A stretch of 64,000 bases of DNA, taken from the NCBI RefSeq assembly GCF_012931845.1, contig NZ_CP051884.1, positions 124,001 through 188,000 on the forward strand, written 5' to 3'. A program made the position numbers and the translations under genes. This document shows, piece after piece, positions 9,204 to 17,897 of the stretch; the stretch's first letter is position 1; each line of letters begins with the position of its first letter. The notes under the pieces were generated by a model. That model made no database searches, had not been told where the DNA came from, and worked only from the letters and a program-made list of their open reading frames with translations. The stretch is from Cellulomonas taurus. GTDB lineage: Bacteria > Actinomycetota > Actinomycetes > Actinomycetales > Cellulomonadaceae.

Positions 9204-10189
9204 AGCGTGCCACCGTCCCGCCACTCATTGACGTCCCATCCGACGTCCCCGTCGTCCAGGTGGTACGAGATGTCGAACTGACGGTGGAAGCCGTTCTTCT
9301 CGCGGAGCACCAAGTTCGTGTGGGTGAAGATGGCCCACCCATTGAAATCGAGAGGAAGCGTTGCATTTTTGACGTCTTCGGCGATGCGAACGGAGACAGA
9401 CTCCTCGATGTCATGATCAGGATCGGCGAGGACCAAGTGAACGCTGACTTGAAACTTCCGGCCGCCCGCAGCCTGGTCGAAGATCGCCCGCCATTCGGCG
9501 TCCGTGCGCTTGGGCTGTTCGAGGTAAGCCGCGTAGAGCGCGTCCTCTGCAGCCGCGTCGGCCTCGGCCTTCTCCCACGGCCCGCTGTTGAAGTTCACCG
9601 TGAACACCGGGTCGGCCATCTGGTGCGCGGCGACGTAGCGCTCCGGCAGCACGGTGAACTCCGGGTACGTGGCGAGCAGCGTGTCGCGCAGCTGGTCGAG
9701 CTCGGTGCGGTAGGCGATGCGCAGCAGGCTCTGCACGGTGCGCAGCTCGGTCTGCTCGTCCATGTAGACCCTCGCCCCGGCGACCGGTGCCCCGTCGGCG
9801 TCGATGGCGATGTCGGCCGCGTCGGCGATGATCGGTTCGTCGACGGTGCGGTAGGTGACGGTGATGGTCTGGGTCGGGTAGGTGGCGTCGAGTTCGATGA
9901 GGTCGACCTCGCGTCCGAGTGCCTTCTCGACCTGGGGTTTCACGGCGGCGAAGATCTCGTCCTGGTGTCGGAGGGCGAGTTTCTGCCGGGCGGGGAAGTT
10001 GGTCTCGGAGGGTTGGTCGTAGCCGAGCAGCTCCTTCTCGGCGATGGGGATGAGGTCCGGCCCGGTGCTGGTGGTCAGGGTGTCCGGGCGGTGGTTCGGG
10101 GGTGTGGGCACGGCGCAGCCTCCGAGCGCGATGGTGGCGAGAAGGGCTGCCATGAGGGCATGCGCGGGTAGGCGGCGAGCGGATGACAC
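9200..10189 (-). CDS. Lipoprotein of unknown function, paired with lipase-like protein
   Basis: 329 residues with a clear lipoprotein signal: basic start, hydrophobic segment, and lipobox LGGC with Cys25. The mature part is soluble, acidic and rich in Tyr/Trp; no domain recognised. GTG start at 10189 with AGGGGG 4 nt upstream. Its stop overlaps the start of the lipase-like gene by 4 bp, so the two products are made together and probably act together, for example an envelope-anchored protector or partner of the hydrolase. That pairing is inference from coupling only. Confidence 0.75.
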   Translation of the reverse strand: MSSARRLPAHALMAALLATIALGGCAVPTPPNHRPDTLTTSTGPDLIPIAEKELLGYDQPSETNFPARQKLALRHQDEIFAAVKPQVEKALGREVDLIELDATYPTQTITVTYRTVDEPIIADAADIAIDADGAPVAGARVYMDEQTELRTVQSLLRIAYRTELDQLRDTLLATYPEFTVLPERYVAAHQMADPVFTVNFNSGPWEKAEADAAAEDALYAAYLEQPKRTDAEWRAIFDQAAGGRKFQVSVHLVLADPDHDIEESVSVRIAEDVKNATLPLDFNGWAIFTHTNLVLREKNGFHRQFDISYHLDDGDVGWDVNEWRDGGTL

Positions 10190-10204
10190 GGTTCCCCCTG
10201 CTGG

Positions 10205-10226
10205 CGCGACATGTGAAAGTGTCGCG
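10205..10226. promoter_or_regulatory. Inverted repeat upstream of the lipoprotein-lipase pair
   Basis: Perfect 7-bp arms CGCGACA and TGTCGCG around an 8-nt AT-rich centre, 16 bp upstream of the GTG. Could be an operator or a 5' leader hairpin. No convincing -35/-10 pair found on the minus strand. Confidence 0.4.
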
Positions 10227-10300
10227 AAACTAGCAAGGCCGAACGGCGTCAGTGAATTCTGTGGTTTACGCGTTTACAGCGCTTTCGGCGGTTTGGGGGA

Positions 10301-13300
10301 TCAGCCGATTCCTGCCAGCGCCTTGCGCACCCGCTTGTCGCTCACCGGCACCGGCGTCCCCACCTGCTGGGCGAACAGCGACACCCGCAGCTCCTGGATC
10401 AGCCACCGCACCTCGTCCAGCGCGGCGAGGTCGGCGGGCACCGGGGTGCGGGAGGTGACCCGGGCGCGGGTCTGGCCGAGCAGCTGCTCCAGGTCGTGCA
10501 CCTGCCAGGCGAGCTGCTCGTCACGGGACGGGTTGTCGCCGGCCTTGTCCAGTCGCACCGTGGCGGCGCGCAGGTAGCGCGGCAGATGGGGCAGCCGGGT
10601 GGCGCCGACCTCGCTGACGAACCCGGGGTGCACCAGGTCGGCGAGCTGGTCTTTGACGTCCTGGACGGTGCCGAGCAGGGCGAGGGACCGGGTGCCGCGG
10701 ATCGCGGTGTCGAGCTCGCGGGCGGCGGTGAGCACCTGGACCAGGGTGCCGACGAGGGTGTGCACGGTGTCCTCGAGTCGGTCGCGGACGAATGACCGCA
10801 GTGCCGCGTAGCTGTCGGCGGTGTGGATCGTCGTGGCCGGTCGCCCGGCGAGGTGGTCGTCCAGCAGGTGGTCGGCGGCGGCGAGCTGGATGTCGGTGAC
10901 CAGGGCGTCGGTGTTCGGGTATGGGCTGGCGGCGAGTGCCAGTGCCTGCTGCCCGGTCCAGCGGGAGGTGATCCGCCCGGCCGCCAGCCCGATGTCGAGG
11001 ACCAGGAGCCGTCGCAGGCCACGGCGGTGCGCGGCGGCCTGTTCTCCGGCGTCGGCGAGCACCTGGACCCGGACGCTGCCGGCGGGCTGCTCGACCAGTG
11101 CCGGGTAGCCGCGCACGGTGAGGCCCTCGGCCGCCTGGGCCTCGACCCGCTCGGGCAGCGCGCCGTCGGGCAGCCCAGCCGGCCAGGTGGTCAGGTCGGT
11201 GTCGGTGACACCGGGGACCACCGGCAGGTTCGCGCTGGGGGCGGTCGGCGTCGTCGGTCGGCGGTTGCCCGGTCGGCCCGATGCGGGCCGCTGATCCGGC
11301 GCACCCACCGCATCCGCCATCGCCGAACGCACAGCGCTGCGCACGGCGGTCGACACCGCGTCCTGGGTGCGGGCGGCGAGTCGTCGCTGCAGCACGGCGA
11401 GGTCCTTGCCCTCGTCGACCACCCGTCCCCGGTCGTCCTCCACCCGGAAGGTGACGCGCAGGTGGCTGGGCAGCCGGTCGTCGTCGAAGGCGTCCTCGGG
11501 CACGACGACGTCCCGCAGCGCCCGCACCGCCTGGCGGAAGCTGGTGCGGAAGGACGGTGCGGCGTCCCCGGCCCGCACGGTGTCCTCCCAGGAGGCGCTG
11601 TGCCCGTCGATCCAGGCGACCACGTCCCGGGCGACATCGGGCGCGGGCACCAGCTGCACCCGGACCGGCTTCGGCAGCGCGCGGATCGTCGCGGTGGCGA
11701 GCTCCTCGCGCAGGCCGGGCACCAGCCAGTCGAAGCCGTCGGGCTGCGCCCGGGCGAGCGCGACCAGCGGGACGTGCACGGTGATGCCGTCGGCGTCGGC
11801 GCCGGGCTGGAACTGGTAGGTCAGCGGCAGCGACAGGTCGCCCTGCGGCCAGCTGGACGGGAAGTCCGACTCGTCGACTCCGGCATCCTCGGCGACCAGG
11901 AGCTCCCGGGTGAAGGTCAGCAACTCGGGTCGGTCGCGGCGGGCGGTCTTCCACCACTGGTCGAAGTGCCGCGCGGAGACCACCGAATCCGGGATGCGCT
12001 CGTCGTAGAAGTCGAAGAGCGCGTCGTCGTCGATCACCAGACCGCGTCGCCGCGACCGGGCCTCCAGGTCCTCGGCCTCTCGGAGCAGCCGCCGGTTCTC
12101 GGCGAAGAACGCGTGGTGGGTGGTCCAGTCGCCCTCGACCAGGGCGTGCCGGATGAACAGCTCGCGGGCCTGCTCCGGGTCGACCTTGCTGAACAGCACG
12201 CGCCGACCGGTCACGATCGGGATGCCGTACAGGGTCACCCGCTCCACGGCCATCGCCGCGCCCTGCTTGCTGGACCAGGACGGCTCGGAGTACGACCGCT
12301 TGACCAGGTGCGACGCCAGGTCCTCGGCCCACTCCGGTTGGATGCGTGCCACGTCCCGGCCCCACAACCGCGAGGTCTCGACCAGTTCGCCGGCCATCAC
12401 CCAGGCCGGTGGCTTCTTGGCCAGCGCCGACCCGGGGAAGATCGCGAACCGGGCGCCGCGGGCACCCAGGTACTCGTTGCGCGGACGGTTCCGGTCCGGG
12501 CGGGTGTCCTTGCGGGCACCGGTGCTGCGCACTTCGGTGATCTCCTGCATCCCGAGCTGGGACAGCAGCCCGGCGAGCAGGGCGACATGGATCCGGTCGC
12601 CGTCCCAGTCCAGGCGCAGCGACCCCTTGGCCAGGTCCCCACGAGCGGATGCGGGCCCTGTGAGGGTGTCGGCGTCCCGGTCGGACCGGCGCGGCGGGGC
12701 CAGGGTGATGCCCAGCGGCTTGGCGAGCTCCTTGAGCTGGGTGACCACGTCCTGCCACTCGCGCAGCCGGAGGAAGTTCAGGTGCTCGGCCTTGCACAGC
12801 CGTCGGAACGCGGAACTGGAGAGTTCCCGCTGGGCGTCCCGGACGTACTGCCACAGGTTCAGGTACGACAGGAAGTCCGAGCTGGGGTCGGCGAACCGCC
12901 CGTGCATCGCATCCGCCTGCGGCCGGAACTCCACCGGTCGTTCCCGGGGGTCCTGGATCGACAGCGCGGCGGCGATGATCATCACCTCGCGGGCGACGTT
13001 GCGACGACCGCCCTCGACGATCATCCGGGCCAGCCGCGGGTCCATCGGCAACTGGGCCAGCGCCCGGCCGGTGTCGGTCAGCCGCGTGCCGCGGGCCGTC
13101 GATTCCAGTGCGTTCAGCTCGGTCAGCAGTTGCACGCCGTCGCGCACCGCCCGCACGTCCGGCGGATCGACGAACGGGAACTGTGCGACATCCTCCGGTC
13201 CGGCGGCGACCCCGACCGCGACCATCTGCAGGATCACCGACGCCAGCGAGGTGCGCAGGATCTCCGGCTCGGTGAACCGGGGCCGGGACTCGAAGTCGTC

Positions 13301-14785
13301 CTCGGAGTACAACCGGATCGCGATGCCGTCGGCCACGCGCCCGCACCGGCCGGAACGCTGGTTGGCCGACGCCTGGGAGATCGGCTCGATCGGCAGCCGC
13401 TGGACCTTGGTGGCCTTGGAGTAGCGCGAGATGCGCGCGGTGCCCGGGTCCACCACGTACCGGATGCCCGGCACCGTCAGCGAGGTCTCGGCGACGTTGG
13501 TGGCGAGCACCACGCGCCGGGTGCTGTGCGCCTGGAACACCCGGTGCTGCTCCGCCGCCGACAACCGGCCGTAGAGCGGCATCAGCTCGACGGCATCGGG
13601 TCGCCGCAGGTCGGTGGCCCGAGCACCCAGGTGGCTGCGCAGCGCGTCCTCGGCGTCCCGGATCTCCCGCTCACCGGACAGGAAGACCAGCACGTCGCCC
13701 GGTCCCTCGGCGGCGAGCTCGTCCACCGCCTCGCAGATGCCGGTCATCAGGTCCCGGTCCTCACGCGGCGGCCGGGCCGGGCCCTTGGCGGTGGGCCGCT
13801 CGTCCGGGTCGTCGCTCGGGTCGTCGGGGGACAGCGGGCGGTAGCGCACCTCGACCGGGTAGGTCCGCCCCGTCACCTCGACCACCGGCGCCGGCTCGCC
13901 CGACGCATCGGCGAAGTGCTCCGCGAACCGGGCCGAGTCGATGGTCGCCGAGGTGATGATCAGCTTCAGATCCGGTCGCCGCGGCAGCAGCCGAGCGAGG
14001 TACCCGAGAATGAAGTCGATGTTCAGCGACCGCTCGTGCGCCTCGTCGATGATCAGCGTGTCATAGGCGCGCAGCTCCGGGTCGCGCTGGATCTGGGCCA
14101 GCAGGATGCCGTCGGTCATCACCTTGACCAGCGTGCGTTCCGAGGACTCGTCGGTGAACCGGACCTGGTAGCCGACCAGCTCGCCGATGCTGGTGCCCAG
14201 CTCGTCGGCGATCCGCTCCGCCACCGTGCGGGCCGCGATCCGGCGCGGCTGGGTGTGCCCGATCTGCCCGTCCCGGCCCCGGCCGAGCTCCAGCACGATC
14301 TTGGGCAGCTGGGTGGTCTTCCCCGAGCCGGTCTCACCGGCGACGATGACGACCTGATGGTCGCGGATGGCGTCGGCGATCTCGGACCGGCGCGCGGAGA
14401 CCGGGAGCTGCTCGGGGTAGACGATCGGCGGTACGGCGACGGCGCGACGGGCGTCGGCCAGGGCGGTCATGCGGCGGGTGCGGGCTTCGGCGCCGCGGGC
14501 CCCGGGCGCGGTGGAGTCGGAACGGTCGCGGCGGGTGCTCGGCCGTCCGGATCGAGTGCGCTCGTCGTCCCCTCGCCCGGTCGCGCGGGTGGAGCCGTCA
14601 GCTGCGCCGCGCGCGTTCTGGCCCCCGCGGGAGCGACCACCACGACGCCGACGGCCCTGCCGGCCACTGCCAGCCGAATCCGGCTGGGCGTCGTTCGCGG
14701 AGCCGGGGGCGACGCCCGGTGTCGAGAGGTCGCCGATGGGACCACCGGGGGCGGCGGTCGACGGAGTGGGATCGGCGGGGGTCAC
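10301..14785 (-). CDS. hrpA: ATP-dependent RNA helicase HrpA
   Basis: DEAH/RHA-family helicase, 1494 residues, somewhat longer than E. coli HrpA (about 1300). Walker A GETGSGKTT at 150-158, DEAH at 247-250, SAT motif (ITSATID), then the helicase C-terminal (QRSGRCGRV), HA2 and OB-type regions and the long HrpA-specific C-terminal part. Residues 1-105 are a low-complexity Arg/Gly/Ser/Pro tail containing RRRRGGRSRGG, which probably binds RNA and is not conserved in enterobacterial HrpA. Family role: resolving stalled or colliding ribosomes and mRNA remodelling. GTG start at 14785. Stands alone as a transcription unit. Confidence 0.97.
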   Translation of the reverse strand: MTPADPTPSTAAPGGPIGDLSTPGVAPGSANDAQPDSAGSGRQGRRRRGGRSRGGQNARGAADGSTRATGRGDDERTRSGRPSTRRDRSDSTAPGARGAEARTRRMTALADARRAVAVPPIVYPEQLPVSARRSEIADAIRDHQVVIVAGETGSGKTTQLPKIVLELGRGRDGQIGHTQPRRIAARTVAERIADELGTSIGELVGYQVRFTDESSERTLVKVMTDGILLAQIQRDPELRAYDTLIIDEAHERSLNIDFILGYLARLLPRRPDLKLIITSATIDSARFAEHFADASGEPAPVVEVTGRTYPVEVRYRPLSPDDPSDDPDERPTAKGPARPPREDRDLMTGICEAVDELAAEGPGDVLVFLSGEREIRDAEDALRSHLGARATDLRRPDAVELMPLYGRLSAAEQHRVFQAHSTRRVVLATNVAETSLTVPGIRYVVDPGTARISRYSKATKVQRLPIEPISQASANQRSGRCGRVADGIAIRLYSEDDFESRPRFTEPEILRTSLASVILQMVAVGVAAGPEDVAQFPFVDPPDVRAVRDGVQLLTELNALESTARGTRLTDTGRALAQLPMDPRLARMIVEGGRRNVAREVMIIAAALSIQDPRERPVEFRPQADAMHGRFADPSSDFLSYLNLWQYVRDAQRELSSSAFRRLCKAEHLNFLRLREWQDVVTQLKELAKPLGITLAPPRRSDRDADTLTGPASARGDLAKGSLRLDWDGDRIHVALLAGLLSQLGMQEITEVRSTGARKDTRPDRNRPRNEYLGARGARFAIFPGSALAKKPPAWVMAGELVETSRLWGRDVARIQPEWAEDLASHLVKRSYSEPSWSSKQGAAMAVERVTLYGIPIVTGRRVLFSKVDPEQARELFIRHALVEGDWTTHHAFFAENRRLLREAEDLEARSRRRGLVIDDDALFDFYDERIPDSVVSARHFDQWWKTARRDRPELLTFTRELLVAEDAGVDESDFPSSWPQGDLSLPLTYQFQPGADADGITVHVPLVALARAQPDGFDWLVPGLREELATATIRALPKPVRVQLVPAPDVARDVVAWIDGHSASWEDTVRAGDAAPSFRTSFRQAVRALRDVVVPEDAFDDDRLPSHLRVTFRVEDDRGRVVDEGKDLAVLQRRLAARTQDAVSTAVRSAVRSAMADAVGAPDQRPASGRPGNRRPTTPTAPSANLPVVPGVTDTDLTTWPAGLPDGALPERVEAQAAEGLTVRGYPALVEQPAGSVRVQVLADAGEQAAAHRRGLRRLLVLDIGLAAGRITSRWTGQQALALAASPYPNTDALVTDIQLAAADHLLDDHLAGRPATTIHTADSYAALRSFVRDRLEDTVHTLVGTLVQVLTAARELDTAIRGTRSLALLGTVQDVKDQLADLVHPGFVSEVGATRLPHLPRYLRAATVRLDKAGDNPSRDEQLAWQVHDLEQLLGQTRARVTSRTPVPADLAALDEVRWLIQELRVSLFAQQVGTPVPVSDKRVRKALAGIG

Positions 14786-14996
14786 GACATCCCATTGTCA
14801 CCGCTGCCGCGCACCGCACGCGAACGGATTCGCGCGCGGCGGAAGCGTTCCGGCCTCGCTCCCGACCGGCACGGGCCTGAGCATGCTCAAGCCCCACCGC
14901 AGCCCGGTACGCCATCGGTCGGTTCCGGACGCCGAGTGTCAGCTGAGGCCGATGACCGCCTTGTCGCCGTCGCGGTTGATGTCACCGCTGGGGTGT

Positions 14997-15617
14997 TCAG
15001 CCCACAAGGAGGCGTAGGGCGGCGGCCGCGTGCTCACGTGCCTCGGACATCGAAGGAGCCGGTGCCAGCCCCAGCAGCCGACGGCGGTGCGGTTCGCCCA
15101 GGAGCAGGCTGTACAGGGCCTCGGCGCGAAGCTCGGCGTCGGGCAGGCCGTCGGCGGTCAGAACTCTCGCCAAGGCGGTGATCGAGCTCTGCGGTCCGCG
15201 GGCGTAGAACGTCGCTGCCAGTTCAGGGAACTGACGGGCTTCGGCCACCACCAGACCGTGCAGGGTCACGGCGTCGTCACCGTGCAGCGTGTGAACGATC
15301 TGAGTCGCCACCGTCTCGAGGTCCTCGTCGCCGCCGGCGCGCTCGACCTCGTGGGCGTGCAGGCGGTCGATCGCCGCGGCGAAGAGCCCGGCCTTGTCGG
15401 TGAAGTGGGCGTAGATGGTCCGCTTGCTCACGCCCGCCTCGACGGCCACGGCGTCGATGGTCGTCGAGGCGTACCCCCGGGCGGCGAACAGCCGCACCGC
15501 CGCATCGAGCAGTGCGTTGTGGCGAGCCTCCCGCTCGTCGCGGCGGGGGCGGCCGGGGCGGCGTGGACGTGTCGTCGCGGCGTCGTGGGCGGCGTTGTCG
15601 GTGGCGTCGTCTGTCAC
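14997..15617 (-). CDS. TetR-family transcriptional regulator
   Basis: 206 residues from the GTG at 15617. N-terminal TetR helix-turn-helix: LDAAVRLFAARGYASTTIDAVAVEAGVSKRTIYAHF is the full recognition region (helices 1-4), followed by an all-helical ligand/dimer domain with no recognisable ligand. An ATG at 15644 would add nine residues, but it lies inside the palindromic operator and on the -10 element, so the GTG is preferred; TATCAT sits 7 nt upstream of it, implying a leaderless transcript. Divergent from the DUF952 gene, the usual layout of an autoregulated repressor with one target. Confidence 0.88.
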   Translation of the reverse strand: MTDDATDNAAHDAATTRPRRPGRPRRDEREARHNALLDAAVRLFAARGYASTTIDAVAVEAGVSKRTIYAHFTDKAGLFAAAIDRLHAHEVERAGGDEDLETVATQIVHTLHGDDAVTLHGLVVAEARQFPELAATFYARGPQSSITALARVLTADGLPDAELRAEALYSLLLGEPHRRRLLGLAPAPSMSEAREHAAAALRLLVG

Positions 15618-15624
15618 GAGCGTA

Positions 15625-15644
15625 ATGATACGGTGCAGTTTCAT
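15625..15644. promoter_or_regulatory. TetR-type operator overlapping the tetR -10 element
   Basis: Imperfect 20-bp palindrome ATGATAC-GGTGCA-GTTTCAT; on the other strand the arms read ATGAAAC and GTATCAT and match at 6 of 7 positions, with a GGTGCA centre. It covers the tetR -10 (TATCAT on the minus strand) and lies 21 bp upstream of the DUF952 start, so a bound dimer could repress both genes. The form resembles known TetR operators built from GAAAC/GTATC arms. Confidence 0.65.
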
Positions 15645-15665
15645 TTTTGGGTGAAGGAGAAGTCG

Positions 15666-16076
15666 GTGGGTGGAAGCAGGGTGCTGCACGTGGCGTTCAG
15701 CGATGACTGGGAGGCCTGCCAGCGGTTCGGGGAGTACGACGTCGCCACCCGCAACACGCTGTACGAGACGCTCGGGTACATCCACGCCACGACCCGGCAG
15801 GGCGTGGCGGATGTGTTGGCCGACGTCTACCGCGACGCATCGGAGCCGCTGGTCCTCGCGGTCATCGACGAGGAAGCGCTGGCCGACAACGGTGTGCCGC
15901 TCGTGTGGGAGGCGACCGCCCCCGATCGGCCGGTCACCCCGCGCATCATGGGGCCGCTGCCGATGGACGATCGCACGATCGTCGCGGTCCTCCAGGTGCC
16001 GCGAGACGGTGACCACTGGGGCGTCCCGGAGCTCTCCGGGCTCCAGGTCCGGGACCACGCTCCCAGCTCGTCGTAG
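15666..16076 (+). CDS. DUF952 family protein
   Basis: 136-residue cytoplasmic protein of the DUF952 family: VLHVAFSDDWEA start, LGYIHATTRQGVADV core with the conserved His, and LVLAVIDEEAL strand. The family is of unknown function; its fold has been compared with ADP-ribosyl-transferring or glutathione-related enzymes, which I cannot confirm here. The GTG at 15666 is chosen because AAGGAG lies 6 nt upstream. It is divergent from a TetR gene with a shared operator, so expression is probably inducible by an unknown small molecule. Confidence 0.8.
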   Translation: MGGSRVLHVAFSDDWEACQRFGEYDVATRNTLYETLGYIHATTRQGVADVLADVYRDASEPLVLAVIDEEALADNGVPLVWEATAPDRPVTPRIMGPLPMDDRTIVAVLQVPRDGDHWGVPELSGLQVRDHAPSSS

Positions 16077-16117
16077 GTGCATCCGTCTCCTGGAGGCCGT
16101 CAGCGGAGTCGGGCGCG

Positions 16118-16156
16118 AAAATGACCTCGACACCGCCGCGATCCCGGCCCTACCGT
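16118..16156 (+). promoter_or_regulatory. WhiB7-like promoter for the ABC-F gene
   Basis: AT-rich AAAAT (16118-16122), 4 bp, then a -35-like TCGACA (16127-16132), 18-bp spacer and -10 TACCGT (16151-16156). An AT-rich patch a few bases upstream of the -35 is the known signature of WhiB7-dependent promoters, which drive antibiotic-resistance genes including ABC-F genes in Actinobacteria. Assignment to WhiB7 is inference from this spacing. Confidence 0.5.
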
Positions 16157-16163
16157 CGTCCCC

Positions 16164-16175
16164 ATGTGGAACTGA
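16164..16175 (+). CDS. Three-codon upstream ORF (Met-Trp-Asn-stop), putative leader peptide
   Basis: ATG TGG AAC TGA starts exactly 7 nt after the -10 TACCGT, so the message would be leaderless and begin with this mini-ORF. It precedes a strong hairpin and the ABC-F start by about 80 nt. Short upstream ORFs whose stalled ribosome opens a downstream gene are common ahead of ABC-F resistance genes. Whether it is translated is untested. Confidence 0.4.
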   Translation: MWN

Positions 16176-16240
16176 CCGGCCCCGAGTCCCTGTCCTGACT
16201 CTCGCCGACCCCCTGTGTGCGGGTCGGCAGCCGGTGGTGA
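16175..16240 (+). promoter_or_regulatory. Candidate attenuator in the ABC-F leader
   Basis: A perfect 8-bp stem GCCGACCC / GGGTCGGC (16204-16211 with 16221-16228, 9-nt loop). A second, longer-range pairing is possible between ACCGGC (16175-16180), which begins on the last base of the mini-ORF stop, and GCCGGT (16230-16235), which abuts the GGTGGTGA ribosome-binding region. A ribosome stalled on the mini-ORF would block the second pairing and free the start of the ABC-F gene. No U-tract follows the stem, so translational control is more likely than termination. Confidence 0.4.
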
Positions 16241-16244
16241 TCCC

Positions 16245-17897
16245 ATGTCTCAGCCTTCTTCCGCGACCGCACCCGTTCTCCGCGCCTCCGGGCTGTCCCG
16301 CGCCTACGGCGACCGCCGGGTGCTGACCGACCTGTCCTTCGCCGTCGATCCGGGGCACCGGCTCGGCCTGGTCGGGGAGAACGGCATCGGCAAGTCCACC
16401 CTGCTGCGGCTGCTGGCCGGGGTCGAGGAACCGGACACCGGCGACGTCGCCCGGCCCGCCGACCTCGCCTATCTGGCGCAGGAGCCGCCGTTCGGTGCCG
16501 AGGCGACGATCGCCGAGGTGATCGGTGACGCGCTCGCGGAGGTGCGTGGCATCGCCGCCGCACTCGAATCGGCCGCGGAGGCCCTCGCGGATGGCACGCC
16601 GGAAGCGGCGACCCGGTACGACCAGGCGCTCGCCCACGCGGAGGCGGCCGAGGTGTGGGATGCCGATGCCCGAGCACAGCGAGTGCTGGCGGGTCTGGGG
16701 CTGGGGGACCTGGAACCGGGTCGACGGTCGGGTGCGATGTCCGGCGGGCAGCGGTCCCGGTTGGCGCTCGCGGCGGTGCTGGTCCGGCGACCCCGCGCGG
16801 TGTTGCTGGACGAGCCGACGAACCATCTGGACGATGACGCGGCGGACTTCCTGGCGGCGGCGCTGGCCGAACTGCCGGGAGCGGTGGTGCTGGCCAGTCA
16901 CGACCGGGTGTTCCTGGACGAGGTGGTCACCGAGATCCTGGATCTCGATCCGGGACTCGACGGGCCACGGGTGATCGGCGGGACGTACACCGATTTCCGG
17001 GCGGCCAAGCGGATCGCCCGGGAGCAGTGGCAGCAGCGGTGGTTGGCCGAACGGGAGGAACTGGCGGCGTTGCGTGCGGCCGTGGCCCCCGACGGCAAGG
17101 CTCGCCAGGTGGTGCACGGTCGCCCGATGAAGGACCGGAACAAGATGTCCTACGGCATCCACGGCGACTCGGTGCAGCAGCAGGCCGGGCGCCGGGTGCG
17201 CAACGCCCAGCGCCGGCTCGACGAGCTGGAACGCGAGCAGGTGCGCCGCCCACCCCGGGAGTTGCGGTTCGCCTCCGCGCTGACCGGCCGGGTGCAGCAC
17301 GACGGCACGCTGATCTCGGTGCGGGACGCGGTGGTGCCGGGCCGGATCAGTGTGCCAGCGCTGGACGTGCACCCCGACACGGCGCTGCTGGTCACCGGGC
17401 CGAACGGGTCCGGCAAGTCCACCCTGCTGCACCTGCTGGTCGGTGATCTGGCCCCGGCCACCGGCACCGCCTGGCGGGCGAAGGGGGTCACGGTCGCGCT
17501 GCTGGAACAGGACGTCGGGCTCGCCACCGACGACCGCACCCCGCGCGCCGTCTACGACCTGGTCACGGAGCGCCTCACCGCTGCGGTGCCGTTGCAGGAA
17601 CTCGGCCTGGTGGCGCCGCGTGACCTGGATCGGCCGCTGCGTGACCTGTCGGTGGGGCAGCGCCGCCGGGTGGTGCTGGCACTGCTGGTGGCGCAGACCC
17701 CGGACGTGCTGCTGCTCGACGAACCGACCAACCACATCTCCCTGGCGCTCGCGGACGAACTCGGGGAGGCGCTGCGCACGACGCCCGGTGCGGTGGTGGT
17801 CGCCTCGCACGACCGGTGGCTGCGTCGCCGGTGGCACGGCGATCAGATCGAGGTGGTCGACGGGCGGCTGCGGGCGGTGCCTACCCTGGGCGCATGA
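16245..17897 (+). CDS. ABC-F family ATPase, probable ribosome protection protein
   Basis: 550 residues, two ABC domains, no membrane segments. First domain: Walker A GENGIGKST (44-52), signature MSGGQRSRLAL, Walker B VLLDEPTNHLD. Second: GPNGSGKST, LSVGQRRRV, LLLDEPTNH. The linker between them is charged and helical, as expected of the arm that enters the ribosomal E site. ABC-F proteins either dislodge ribosome-targeting antibiotics or act as translation factors; the WhiB7-like promoter and leader favour antibiotic protection. The second Walker B is followed by ISLALAD rather than the usual LD. The ATG at 16245 fits the family N-terminus. The next gene overlaps by 4 bp (ATGA). Confidence 0.9.
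   Translation: MSQPSSATAPVLRASGLSRAYGDRRVLTDLSFAVDPGHRLGLVGENGIGKSTLLRLLAGVEEPDTGDVARPADLAYLAQEPPFGAEATIAEVIGDALAEVRGIAAALESAAEALADGTPEAATRYDQALAHAEAAEVWDADARAQRVLAGLGLGDLEPGRRSGAMSGGQRSRLALAAVLVRRPRAVLLDEPTNHLDDDAADFLAAALAELPGAVVLASHDRVFLDEVVTEILDLDPGLDGPRVIGGTYTDFRAAKRIAREQWQQRWLAEREELAALRAAVAPDGKARQVVHGRPMKDRNKMSYGIHGDSVQQQAGRRVRNAQRRLDELEREQVRRPPRELRFASALTGRVQHDGTLISVRDAVVPGRISVPALDVHPDTALLVTGPNGSGKSTLLHLLVGDLAPATGTAWRAKGVTVALLEQDVGLATDDRTPRAVYDLVTERLTAAVPLQELGLVAPRDLDRPLRDLSVGQRRRVVLALLVAQTPDVLLLDEPTNHISLALADELGEALRTTPGAVVVASHDRWLRRRWHGDQIEVVDGRLRAVPTLGA
17882..17887 (+). promoter_or_regulatory. -10 element for a leaderless YbaK-type transcript
   Basis: TACCCT, 6 nt before the ATG at 17894, inside the end of the ABC-F gene. 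It would give the deacylase its own leaderless transcript in addition to read-through. Confidence 0.4.

Noticed and set aside
10521..15181. Very long open frames on both strands over hrpA (941 and 1452 codons)
   Set aside because: Shadows: Arg/Gly/Pro-rich with no recognisable domains; the HrpA frame carries all helicase motifs.
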